11,765 nucleotides of DNA. Origin: Bacillota bacterium. Lineage in GTDB: Bacteria; Bacillota; Clostridia; Clostridiales; Clostridiaceae. Made by a program: the position numbers and the translations under genes. The notes beneath the pieces were generated by a model. That model worked only from the letters and a program-made list of their open reading frames with translations. It did not search any database and was not told the origin of the DNA. How positions within the stretch are numbered: the first letter of the stretch is position 1; the number at the start of each line of letters is the position of its first letter. Where the stretch lies: positions 1 to 11,765 of the forward strand of contig JAEXSY010000369.1 of the NCBI GenBank assembly GCA_023440105.1. Reading direction: 5' to 3'. This document shows positions 5,687 to 11,765 of this stretch, one piece after another.

Positions 5687-7252
5687 TCAAAGCACTCCAA
5701 TCAGAGTAAGAAGAATCCCAGCTACTAATAAAGCCACCATTAAGATGATTGTATTTACTTGTTTTTTAAGAAGCTTGGACATCACAAACACAACAACCAA
5801 CGAGAGCATTCCTGGCATAATTGAATCAAGAAATTCCTGTATAACTACTTCTGTCCCCCCTACTGTAAACGCTAATGGAGTCTGTACATACACCATACTA
5901 GCGGTCATTCCTCCGATAACCATAAGTCCAATGATACCAGCACACTTTGAAAGCCTTTCAAGTAATTTACTTTCACTCATACGAGATACTATCTGGATAC
6001 CCATTTCATACGTTTTTAAGAGTCCAAAATAGCGAACGAGAAGATGAGGTATATTATATATTAGTATGAATGCAATTGGTGCAAATACAGAGCCTTGGAT
6101 TCCCATAGCACAGGCTATACCAGAAGCTACTGTACGTAATATTCCCCAAAAAATCGAATCTCCAATACCAGCAAGGGGTCCCATTAATCCCGCACGTATT
6201 GCAGATATAGATGTTGGATTCATAGCATCCTTATTTTTACTATACTGTTCTTCTAGTGCACAAGTAACGCCCATAACCAAAGTGGAAATATGTGGAGTAA
6301 TAGATATGAATTCCGTGCTTCTTACGAGAGCACCAGACAAACCTTCCTTATCATCCTTATAATATTTTGTAAGAGCAGGAAGTACAGAGTAGGCATATCC
6401 AGTTCCATGATACCTTTCATATGTGAAAGAAGCCTCAAGGGTGAGTGAACGCCAGAATATCTTATTGAGATCTTTCTTGCTAAGCATAGCTGTGCTGCTT
6501 TTTTCACTATCATCATCTGAAAATCTAGGCAAACCCATGGGGTCAAGGGTAAAGAATAAAACTCCAATGCTAATAGCTAATACAGATATACCTATCGTAC
6601 CCATGCCTAGGTATGAAGCTAATGCAAAACCAATGAAGTAGAATGCAGCGATTTTCCTGTTCCAAATTGCATTAATAAGAAGTGCGAATCCAAGTGCAGG
6701 TAAGAGTGTTGTCCCAGCGCTGATACCATTGGTCACAGATTCTGGCAACGAATTAAAGAAAGCGCCGACAACTTCACTTCCAAACTGTACCGTACAGAAG
6801 GTGATTATGAAATAGAAAGCTGACCAAATTGCAAAGCAAAGAAAATGCAACTGCGGGATTTTCTTAACCTCTGCATTTTTGCAAGCCGTATCAAACTTTT
6901 GAAGAATAAACTGGATACCCATATAATACAACTTTTCAACTAATGCAAACAGAGCACCTACCGGAAGAGCTAGAGTGAGGGCTGCTTCGACTCCCATTCC
7001 AGTTTTCATAGCTACAGCTGTTGCGATAACTCCACCGCCAAGAACATTTACAGGAACTGCACCACCTATATACATAACACCCATAAATGCCAATTCAATC
7101 GAGGCTCCAATAATTACGCCTTGTGTAAAATCCCCCATAACAAGACCTACCAACGGACCGAGTACGATAGGTCGGTCTATCATACTTGTACCTGTTAAAT
7201 AAGTACATAAACCGATTACTGAAACAAGACCAATAAGTACTGATTCTAACAT
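5687..7252 (-). CDS. Fused mannose/sorbose-family PTS permease, IIC-IID in one chain
   Basis: Integral membrane channel of a mannose/fructose/sorbose-family phosphotransferase system, normally two proteins. Residues 1 to about 238 are IIC: MIDRPIVLGPLVGLVMGD (24-41), IGASIELAFMGVMYIGGAVP and repeated hydrophobic helices ending near LFFTLDPMGLP. A polar acidic linker (about 242-257, SDDDSEKSS) follows. Residues 258-521 are IID: FWRSLTLEASFTYERYHGTG (266-285), LMGPLAGIGDSIFWG (356-370), then C-terminal helices. The 521-residue frame has no break, so the fusion is read straight from the sequence. AGGAGG precedes the ATG, and the start is 9 nt after the IIB stop, so the genes are co-transcribed. 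Family members carry mannose, GlcNAc, GalNAc, sorbose or glycosylated amino acids; the neighbours point to an amino-sugar derivative. Some databases may label it only IIC or IID. Confidence 0.93.
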   Translation of the reverse strand: MLESVLIGLVSVIGLCTYLTGTSMIDRPIVLGPLVGLVMGDFTQGVIIGASIELAFMGVMYIGGAVPVNVLGGGVIATAVAMKTGMGVEAALTLALPVGALFALVEKLYYMGIQFILQKFDTACKNAEVKKIPQLHFLCFAIWSAFYFIITFCTVQFGSEVVGAFFNSLPESVTNGISAGTTLLPALGFALLINAIWNRKIAAFYFIGFALASYLGMGTIGISVLAISIGVLFFTLDPMGLPRFSDDDSEKSSTAMLSKKDLNKIFWRSLTLEASFTYERYHGTGYAYSVLPALTKYYKDDKEGLSGALVRSTEFISITPHISTLVMGVTCALEEQYSKNKDAMNPTSISAIRAGLMGPLAGIGDSIFWGILRTVASGIACAMGIQGSVFAPIAFILIYNIPHLLVRYFGLLKTYEMGIQIVSRMSESKLLERLSKCAGIIGLMVIGGMTASMVYVQTPLAFTVGGTEVVIQEFLDSIMPGMLSLVVVFVMSKLLKKQVNTIILMVALLVAGILLTLIGVL

Positions 7253-7261
7253 TTTAACCTC

Positions 7262-7735
7262 CTATTTATTAATAAGATTTTTTATTAGCACCTTTTTTTC
7301 CTCAGGAACCATTCTCAGTTCGAGCTCAATGCCGGCGTCTATAAGCTCTTTGCAGATGCTGATATCCTCTGGAGTTAAGGTCATTGAAAATGAGTACCGC
7401 ACACTGTCTTTTCTCTCCCGCAGATTTCCTATATTCAGCGATTTTATCGGAGTTGCACTTAAAATTCTCTTTGCGTCAACCAGGTTATTGATTATTACCA
7501 TCACATTTTGACGGGACTCAATATTCGCTTTAATGAATTTTGTTGCATTTTCAACATTTTCTATCCTTAGTTCAACATCTATAGGCTTAGCAAGTCCAAG
7601 TGTCATTTTCAGGAACTCATCTGACGCCACGCTATCATTAGCTATCACAATGGTATGTATACCTAGATTCTTTGTCCAAGCCATGGCAACCTGACCATGA
7701 AGAAGACGATCATCAATTCTGAGAAGTTTAATCAT
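7262..7735 (-). CDS. PTS system mannose/sorbose-family IIB subunit
   Basis: Cytosolic phosphocarrier that takes phosphate from IIA and passes it to the incoming sugar. It is 157 residues, the usual length for a free IIB of this family. The N-terminal active-site segment LLRIDDRLLHGQVAMAW carries phosphorylated histidine H13, the hallmark of the mannose family (other PTS families use cysteine). The LRMVPEEKK stretch near the C-terminus is also typical. The ribosome binding site AAAGGAG overlaps the last codons and stop of the IIA gene, leaving a 6-nt gap, so translation is probably coupled. It forms a complete transporter with the genes on either side. Confidence 0.95.
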   Translation of the reverse strand: MIKLLRIDDRLLHGQVAMAWTKNLGIHTIVIANDSVASDEFLKMTLGLAKPIDVELRIENVENATKFIKANIESRQNVMVIINNLVDAKRILSATPIKSLNIGNLRERKDSVRYSFSMTLTPEDISICKELIDAGIELELRMVPEEKKVLIKNLINK

Positions 7736-7741
7736 TTTTAT

Positions 7742-8128
7742 TTACTCCTTTCTAACCATCCTTAAGCAACGCATTTGTGTTTGACAGAGATTGATGCATT
7801 TGTTTATACGCTCTTCACTTATCTCATCATCCGACAATAAACTAATTTCCATAAGCAATGCAAGATTGAAATCTGTTATTATATAAGCATCTTTATTTTT
7901 TAGTACCATCATTGTCTCTCTATTAACACTTCCACCGGCAATATCTGTAAATGCTATTATAGGTTCTTCTACACCTTTCAGCATTTCTTCCAATCTAACC
8001 TGCACAGATCTTTCATCGTCCACATAGGCATCAAGGGTTAGTATTTTTCTCTTTTTTCCCATCAACAACTCCAAAGTATTAAATATGCCAGATGCAAATC
8101 TCCCATGTGTTGCTATTATAAATTGCAC
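7742..8128 (-). CDS. PTS system mannose-family IIA subunit
   Basis: Cytosolic phosphocarrier that accepts phosphate from HPr. It is 128 residues, typical of a stand-alone IIA of the mannose superfamily. H8 in IIATHGRFASG is the phosphorylation site, and D62 with GGS (65-67) in FTDIAGGSVNRE matches the conserved acidic and glycine turn. The start codon is GTG at 8126-8128, preceded by a strong GGAGGG at about 7-nt spacing; the frame has no better ATG before the active-site segment. It is first of the three PTS genes and follows a 125-nt gap after the regulator, where a separate promoter may lie. Confidence 0.95.
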   Translation of the reverse strand: MQFIIATHGRFASGIFNTLELLMGKKRKILTLDAYVDDERSVQVRLEEMLKGVEEPIIAFTDIAGGSVNRETMMVLKNKDAYIITDFNLALLMEISLLSDDEISEERINKCINLCQTQMRCLRMVRKE

Positions 8129-8151
8129 TATATATCCCTCCTTTCTATTTT

Positions 8152-8187
8152 ATATTAATTGATATTATTTACTCGAATCAAAGTCAT
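8152..8187 (-). promoter_or_regulatory. Weak promoter candidates before the PTS genes
   Basis: Two overlapping minus-strand possibilities: ATGACT (8182-8187) - 17 nt - TATCAA (8159-8164), and TTGATT (8176-8181) - 18 nt - TAATAT (8152-8157). Each hexamer matches 4 of 6 bases. TTGAT/ATCAA also form a short inverted repeat here. A poor promoter would suit an activator-dependent operon, but the match quality is low and the region is A+T rich. Confidence 0.25.
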
Positions 8188-8220
8188 TTTTTCACTTTAC
8201 TTTATGAATTAACAGCCTCT

Positions 8221-8253
8221 AAAAAAACACTCCATTTCACCAATAATAGTGAA
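8221..8253 (-). terminator. Weak hairpin plus T7 run after the regulator stop
   Basis: Directly after the regulator stop the minus strand has TTCAC-8 nt-GTGAA (8236-8253). An alternative CACT/AGTG pairing (8248-8251 with 8228-8231) ends exactly at a run of seven T (8221-8227). The stems are short and A+T rich, so termination would be partial at best. It may separate the regulator from PTS expression or simply be a binding site. Confidence 0.25.
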
Positions 8254-10194
8254 TTAATCTATATAAGTCTGCAATTGCTCAAGTTCATAAATTAACTTTT
8301 TATAAGATGGGTTCTGTTTAAATGACGAAACATTCCTGGGTGATGAAAGCCACTGCGAAAGCAAATCCAAAAGAACATTTAATCTCTTTGCTTCTTCGCG
8401 GGGTGCGTCCACCCAGAATATCAATTGGATTGGATTATTTATCATAACAACTGGTTTTTTCAAACAGAACACTTTTAAAAAACATTTCTTTAGTGGAGAA
8501 CCCCCAAACAACAGTGCACATCCTTCTTCAACTTCACAACAAGTACATTCACCTATAGCATCCGCCGCTTCTCTTTCTCCTCTTGTTTCGAGCATATCTT
8601 TCATTTCTCTAAATACTGCTTCCCGGTCTCCTCCCTTTACAGAGAGAAACATAGAACTCTCTGGAAAAGTTAGTGTAAAATCAATTCTACCAAACCTTGA
8701 TAAATCAATTACTCTTTGCAGCCTTTCAGTGTCAAATGATGTGGTATTGCCAAGTACTACTACCGGCACTGATGTTATTTGTGTAAGCTCAGTTGTAGAT
8801 ACAATGACGTCGTAATCACTCTCATCAATGTCCTCTAGTTCTGTGACATCTATAAACGTAATCACATCTGGAATTCCTATTCTTGCCTGTGTAATCTTGT
8901 TAAGTAGAATAATCCCTTCTGGACGTCCGCTTCCATTTGTTACTGCAATACGCAAACCATTTTTCATGTTCATTCTATATAAAGCCAAATTAAAATACAA
9001 AATCAAGAAGCCTTCTTCGTTCTCCTCAACTGAAATACCGTAATTATTTTCAATAATATTGATTGCTATCTGTGTAAGCCTTGTTGCCATAAGAAATTCA
9101 CGTTTTTGGTCATAAGCCTGTGCGTTTCGAACTGAAAATCCTATTTCAAGTCGTTCTATCATCGCCCTCAAATGCAGTAACAGATAATTTTCAATAGTCG
9201 TGTCGTCGTGAAAGTGCAGACCGAATCTTTGCTCTATAGCATCAAATATCTCTCTCAGCGTGTTTGCAAGCTTAGTCTTTTCTTCATGGCTCTGCCATCC
9301 ACCTGCCTTTACGTTGATTCTCTTACTTTTTAAGTGAAGTGCAAAATACGTTGCCTCATCGTTTGGCAGAATGATGCCAAACTCAGATTCCAACTCTCGA
9401 ACAAGTTGTTTCCCTGCAACTTCTTCGGTTGTACCTTTAATCTTATCTGCAACATTTTCACCTATTCTAACGTAGTCGTACAGCATCCAGCGCCTAAGTG
9501 CCACTACAATATGTATAGACATATTCTCAACTGAAAACGCAGATAACTGAATAGAGTATTGCTTCATGACTCTCAATAATATTTCTCTAATTTTCCTTAT
9601 TTCATGTTTGCTGCTTAGACTCGAGAACATCATGTTGTCCTCAGCGTGGAAGTTATCCTTCATGTTGTTGTGGAAAAAAAATTCAGAAATGCAAATCCTT
9701 TTATGTATTTCCGAACCTTCAATGATTATTCCTTGTCGAGGATCGCTAGCGATAGATAACTTAAAACGTTTTAGAATCGTCTTTATTTCTTTTAAATAAG
9801 ACATCATCGTTGATTTCTCGATAAACATCTCTTCAGCGAGGTCATCCACATCAAGACAATAGTCTACTGTGAGCAACTTCATTATTACATAATTTATCCG
9901 TTGAAATTTTGTTTGTGGTATTCTTTTGCATTCGTCCCGGGATTCAAATCGAAGTTGCATCTCAAGTTCAGAGAAAATATCTGGATCAGTGACTACTATT
10001 TCATAACCTATACCGGGTTTTGATTTTAGTTTTGCACCAAACTTTGGAAGTAACTCAGCAATTTTTTTGATATCATTTTTTATTGTTCTGGATGTTACTC
10101 CCGTAGCCACTGCAAGCTCATCGCTTGTCATCGGTCCATCATTTCTTTTGAGGCTTTCGAGTATCAAGCGGCTGCGCCTATCAATACCGTTCAT
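8254..10194 (-). CDS. PRD-containing HTH transcriptional regulator (BglG/MtlR-type activator) with degenerate PTS domains
   Basis: DNA-binding regulator controlled by PTS phosphorylation. Of its 646 residues, 5-65 form a DeoR-like HTH_11 (LILESLKRNDGPMTSDELA, GVTSRTIKNDIKKI) and 95-150 a second helix-turn-helix-like segment. PRD1 spans about 190-295 with H228 and H287. PRD2 spans about 305-410 with H341, but Y400 stands where the second histidine is expected. A IIB-like domain covers 413-500 with no phospho-cysteine (T419 there), and a IIA-like domain covers 508-646, where the usual IPH active-site segment reads LLF (561-563). So regulation probably runs through the three PRD histidines only. 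It starts 2 nt after the oxidoreductase stop, so is likely coupled to it, and precedes the PTS genes it presumably activates. A Cys-rich patch at 550-559 is unusual. Confidence 0.92.
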   Translation of the reverse strand: MNGIDRRSRLILESLKRNDGPMTSDELAVATGVTSRTIKNDIKKIAELLPKFGAKLKSKPGIGYEIVVTDPDIFSELEMQLRFESRDECKRIPQTKFQRINYVIMKLLTVDYCLDVDDLAEEMFIEKSTMMSYLKEIKTILKRFKLSIASDPRQGIIIEGSEIHKRICISEFFFHNNMKDNFHAEDNMMFSSLSSKHEIRKIREILLRVMKQYSIQLSAFSVENMSIHIVVALRRWMLYDYVRIGENVADKIKGTTEEVAGKQLVRELESEFGIILPNDEATYFALHLKSKRINVKAGGWQSHEEKTKLANTLREIFDAIEQRFGLHFHDDTTIENYLLLHLRAMIERLEIGFSVRNAQAYDQKREFLMATRLTQIAINIIENNYGISVEENEEGFLILYFNLALYRMNMKNGLRIAVTNGSGRPEGIILLNKITQARIGIPDVITFIDVTELEDIDESDYDVIVSTTELTQITSVPVVVLGNTTSFDTERLQRVIDLSRFGRIDFTLTFPESSMFLSVKGGDREAVFREMKDMLETRGEREAADAIGECTCCEVEEGCALLFGGSPLKKCFLKVFCLKKPVVMINNPIQLIFWVDAPREEAKRLNVLLDLLSQWLSSPRNVSSFKQNPSYKKLIYELEQLQTYID

Positions 10195-10196
10195 TA

Positions 10197-11351
10197 TTAT
10201 TTACCCTCTTTCTTCGAAAGTGAAGGAAACTCTGAGTTATGCACATTACGGTTCTCAGCAGCCGATTGCATTATCATAGCAACCAACCTTTGTGCTTCAT
10301 AGGCTTCTCTGAATGTTACACTTTCAGGATTTGAATCGTTCCCTGCAGTAGCCTCTATTACACTTTTTAAGCTTGCAATGTGTGCATTTAAGAAAAATCC
10401 TGAATCGTTCCTTGGTGGAGGAACCATTCTACTAAGAAATGTACTATACTTACCTACATTCTGGAAATCAGAGATGATTTCAATTTTTTTATTGCTAAAG
10501 TTAAATCTCTGAAGTACCTCCGGATGACCCACATCAAACTTCAGGGAACCTTTTGTTCCAAAAACTTCTATAATAGTACCACTGTCTATATGAGTAGACA
10601 CTCTTGAACTTTCAAGTGTACCTATAACACCGTTCTTCATACGTATTATCGATGTGCACCATTCCTCCGTATCATTTACAATCTTCATTGATTTCGAAGA
10701 GTCTTTATATCTTTCGTTTATGATTGTCCGCTGTGCTGCACTAACCTGATCAACCTCACCGAACATCCAGTTGATAATGTCAGTGAAATGTATACCGAGG
10801 TCCATCATTGAGCCCCCACCTGACAAAGCCGCTTGCTGACGCCATGAAGTCGGCCTTTCAGGATCAAGATAGCTATAATGATAAAACTTCATATTAAAAT
10901 GTATTACATCTCCGATATAACCTTTTTTCACTAATTCACACATTGCAGCTACTGCCGGGACAAATCTATATATCAGAGCAACACGATTGACAATTCCTGC
11001 ATTCTCCGCAAGGGTGACTAGCTTAGCTGCGCTCTCAAGATCTACAGCTATAGGCTTTTCAAGATATACATGCTTATTATGTTCTATAGCAGCCTTTGTT
11101 TGTTCAAAATGTGCATAGTTAGGAGACGGTATGTCTACCAACGTTACTCTTTCGTTATTCAGCATCTTTTCTGAGTCACTAGTTACTTCACAAAAGAGCA
11201 TATCTTTGTAATGTTCCACTGTTCTAGTGCAAAGCACTTGTGCTGTCACATCAGGTAAATCTGAAAACATTACCTGCATGAGTCTCAGCGATTCTAGATG
11301 TGTTTTTCCGATCATTCCAAGTCCCCAGAATCCAATCCCTACTTCTTTCAT
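10197..11351 (-). CDS. Gfo/Idh/MocA family NAD(P)-dependent oxidoreductase
   Basis: Cytosolic dehydrogenase of the glucose-fructose oxidoreductase / inositol dehydrogenase / MocA family, which oxidises or reduces a sugar or cyclitol hydroxyl with a bound nicotinamide cofactor. At 384 residues it is a normal length. The Rossmann N-terminus has the glycine motif G10-L-G12-M-I-G15; E98-K99-P100 is the family signature; GGGSMMDLGIHFTDIINWMFG (178-198) carries the conserved D184 and H188. The C-terminal alpha/beta domain continues to about 365. I chose the ATG at 11351 because AAGGAGGT lies just before it and the Rossmann strand then starts at once. The longer in-frame ATG at 11390 would sit inside the GH4 gene and add 13 residues without an RBS. 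Its ATGA start-stop overlap with GH4 implies a functional pair. The substrate is unknown; a GH109-like hydrolase role is possible but unsupported. Confidence 0.93.
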   Translation of the reverse strand: MKEVGIGFWGLGMIGKTHLESLRLMQVMFSDLPDVTAQVLCTRTVEHYKDMLFCEVTSDSEKMLNNERVTLVDIPSPNYAHFEQTKAAIEHNKHVYLEKPIAVDLESAAKLVTLAENAGIVNRVALIYRFVPAVAAMCELVKKGYIGDVIHFNMKFYHYSYLDPERPTSWRQQAALSGGGSMMDLGIHFTDIINWMFGEVDQVSAAQRTIINERYKDSSKSMKIVNDTEEWCTSIIRMKNGVIGTLESSRVSTHIDSGTIIEVFGTKGSLKFDVGHPEVLQRFNFSNKKIEIISDFQNVGKYSTFLSRMVPPPRNDSGFFLNAHIASLKSVIEATAGNDSNPESVTFREAYEAQRLVAMIMQSAAENRNVHNSEFPSLSKKEGK

Positions 11352-11765
11352 AACAACCTCCTTGACTGCTCGTACAGTTCTGGCAGCCATTTTTTATTTT
11401 GTGTCAGCATATCGGCTAATAGAACCTTCGCTGTATTCACGTCGTTAATAGTTCTGTTGAGCACAAATCCTTTTAAACACTTATTTAAATTATTCTCAAG
11501 GACTCCATCAACCACAAGCCTCTCACTGGCATATTGATTTTCTATAAGTCCCTTATAGAATGTATCCACTTCACCAACAAACAGCTTTTTTATTCCATCC
11601 CTAGCAACGATACAAGGTATCTCTACAGTGGCATCACTATCCAAATTCGGTATTGCTCCACCATTTTTTACTGGAATCAAGAATTCCCGATTCTCATCTG
11701 GATGTAATGTAGCCTCAATAAAATCCATTATGTATTTTCCGTGAACACTTGTATCAAGGCCACTA
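11348..11765 (-). CDS. Glycoside hydrolase family 4 protein, C-terminal part (gene begins outside the window)
   Basis: The frame is open from the window edge to the TGA at 11348-11350, 139 codons of a family usually near 430-460. It matches the GH4 C-terminal domain: the GGAIPNLDSDATVEIPCIV segment is the family's NxG-x-IxNLP-x-xxVEVP region, followed by the long helical tail with LIENQYASERLVVDGVL and the NRTI / AKVLLADML helices. GH4 enzymes (6-phospho-alpha- and beta-glucosidases, alpha-galactosidases, glucuronidases) need NAD+ and Mn2+ and cleave by transient oxidation at C3 and elimination. The cofactor and metal sites lie in the missing N-terminal part, so intactness and sugar specificity cannot be judged. 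Coupling to a PTS operon suggests a phospho-glycosidase. The stop overlaps the next start by 4 nt. The ATG at 11728 is internal, not the true start. Confidence 0.82.
   Translation of the reverse strand, partial: SGLDTSVHGKYIMDFIEATLHPDENREFLIPVKNGGAIPNLDSDATVEIPCIVARDGIKKLFVGEVDTFYKGLIENQYASERLVVDGVLENNLNKCLKGFVLNRTINDVNTAKVLLADMLTQNKKWLPELYEQSRRLL
11356..11363 (-). promoter_or_regulatory. Ribosome binding site deciding the oxidoreductase start
   Basis: AAGGAGGT on the minus strand, placed a few bases before the ATG at 11351 and lying within the last GH4 codons. It fixes the start and the ATGA translational coupling. Confidence 0.88.

Noticed and set aside
6322..6567. Minus-strand 81-codon frame across the IIC-IID junction
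   Set aside because: It is an alternate frame inside the fused permease. I considered whether it marked a frameshift, but the main frame reads through with correct domains on both sides.
8129..8253. Catabolite-responsive element (CcpA cre site) before the PTS genes
   Set aside because: No sequence close to the TGNAANCGNTNNCA form was found in this gap or in the other intergenic gaps.
10197..11351. Calling the oxidoreductase a GH109 alpha-N-acetylgalactosaminidase
   Set aside because: Only the shared fold and EKP signature support it; it lacks the secreted N-terminus common in known GH109 proteins, and no specific active-site match could be made by eye.
3542..11765. Glucosamine-6-phosphate deaminase (nagB) or other downstream enzyme in the operon
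   Set aside because: No reading frame with NagB features exists in the window; it must be elsewhere or not used.
1..11765. Insertion sequences, prophage, CRISPR, tRNA or rRNA
   Set aside because: No transposase or integrase frame, no regularly spaced repeats and no cloverleaf or rRNA stretch was seen on either strand.

Overview
The window suggests a low-to-moderate GC Gram-positive anaerobe of the Bacillota, most likely Clostridia or a relative. The reasons are strong AGGAGG ribosome binding sites, A+T-rich intergenic DNA, a mannose-family PTS with a PRD regulator, and a Clostridia-like MATE protein. This is inference from style; there is no rRNA or other marker to fix the taxon. Every recognised gene lies on the minus strand, so transcription runs from high to low coordinates.

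Region 11765 to 3542 is a probable sugar-catabolic operon. In transcription order it holds the C-terminal end of a GH4 NAD-dependent phospho-glycosidase-like protein, a Gfo/Idh/MocA oxidoreductase (ATGA overlap with GH4), a PRD/HTH regulator with degenerate PTS-like domains (2-nt gap), PTS IIA, IIB and a fused IIC-IID protein of the mannose/sorbose family, a NagA-like amidohydrolase, and a BtpA/SgcQ-family TIM-barrel protein. A strong hairpin terminator at about 3413-3442 closes it. The simplest model is that a glycoside carrying an N-acylated amino sugar is imported and phosphorylated by the PTS, cleaved by GH4 (with or without the oxidoreductase), and deacylated by the NagA-like enzyme. SgcQ does a step nobody has named. 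No glucosamine-6-phosphate deaminase is visible, and the NagA-like enzyme has lost a substrate-binding histidine, so the substrate may not be plain GlcNAc-6-P.

Region 3541 to 2487 holds a single HAD-family phosphatase/phosphomutase gene. A 9-bp inverted repeat lies on its promoter/RBS and a terminator-like hairpin follows it.

Region 2445 to 1 holds a cardiolipin synthase (two HKD motifs) with its own extended -10 promoter candidate. A 14-bp terminator-like hairpin sits in its leader. It is followed by the N-terminal half of a MATE-family multidrug/solute exporter that runs off the window. The cls gene is visibly richer in G+C than the HAD gene next to it.

No rRNA, tRNA, CRISPR, insertion sequence, integrase or origin was recognised. 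The longest non-coding stretches are 3235-3541 and 2314-2592, and their contents are listed.
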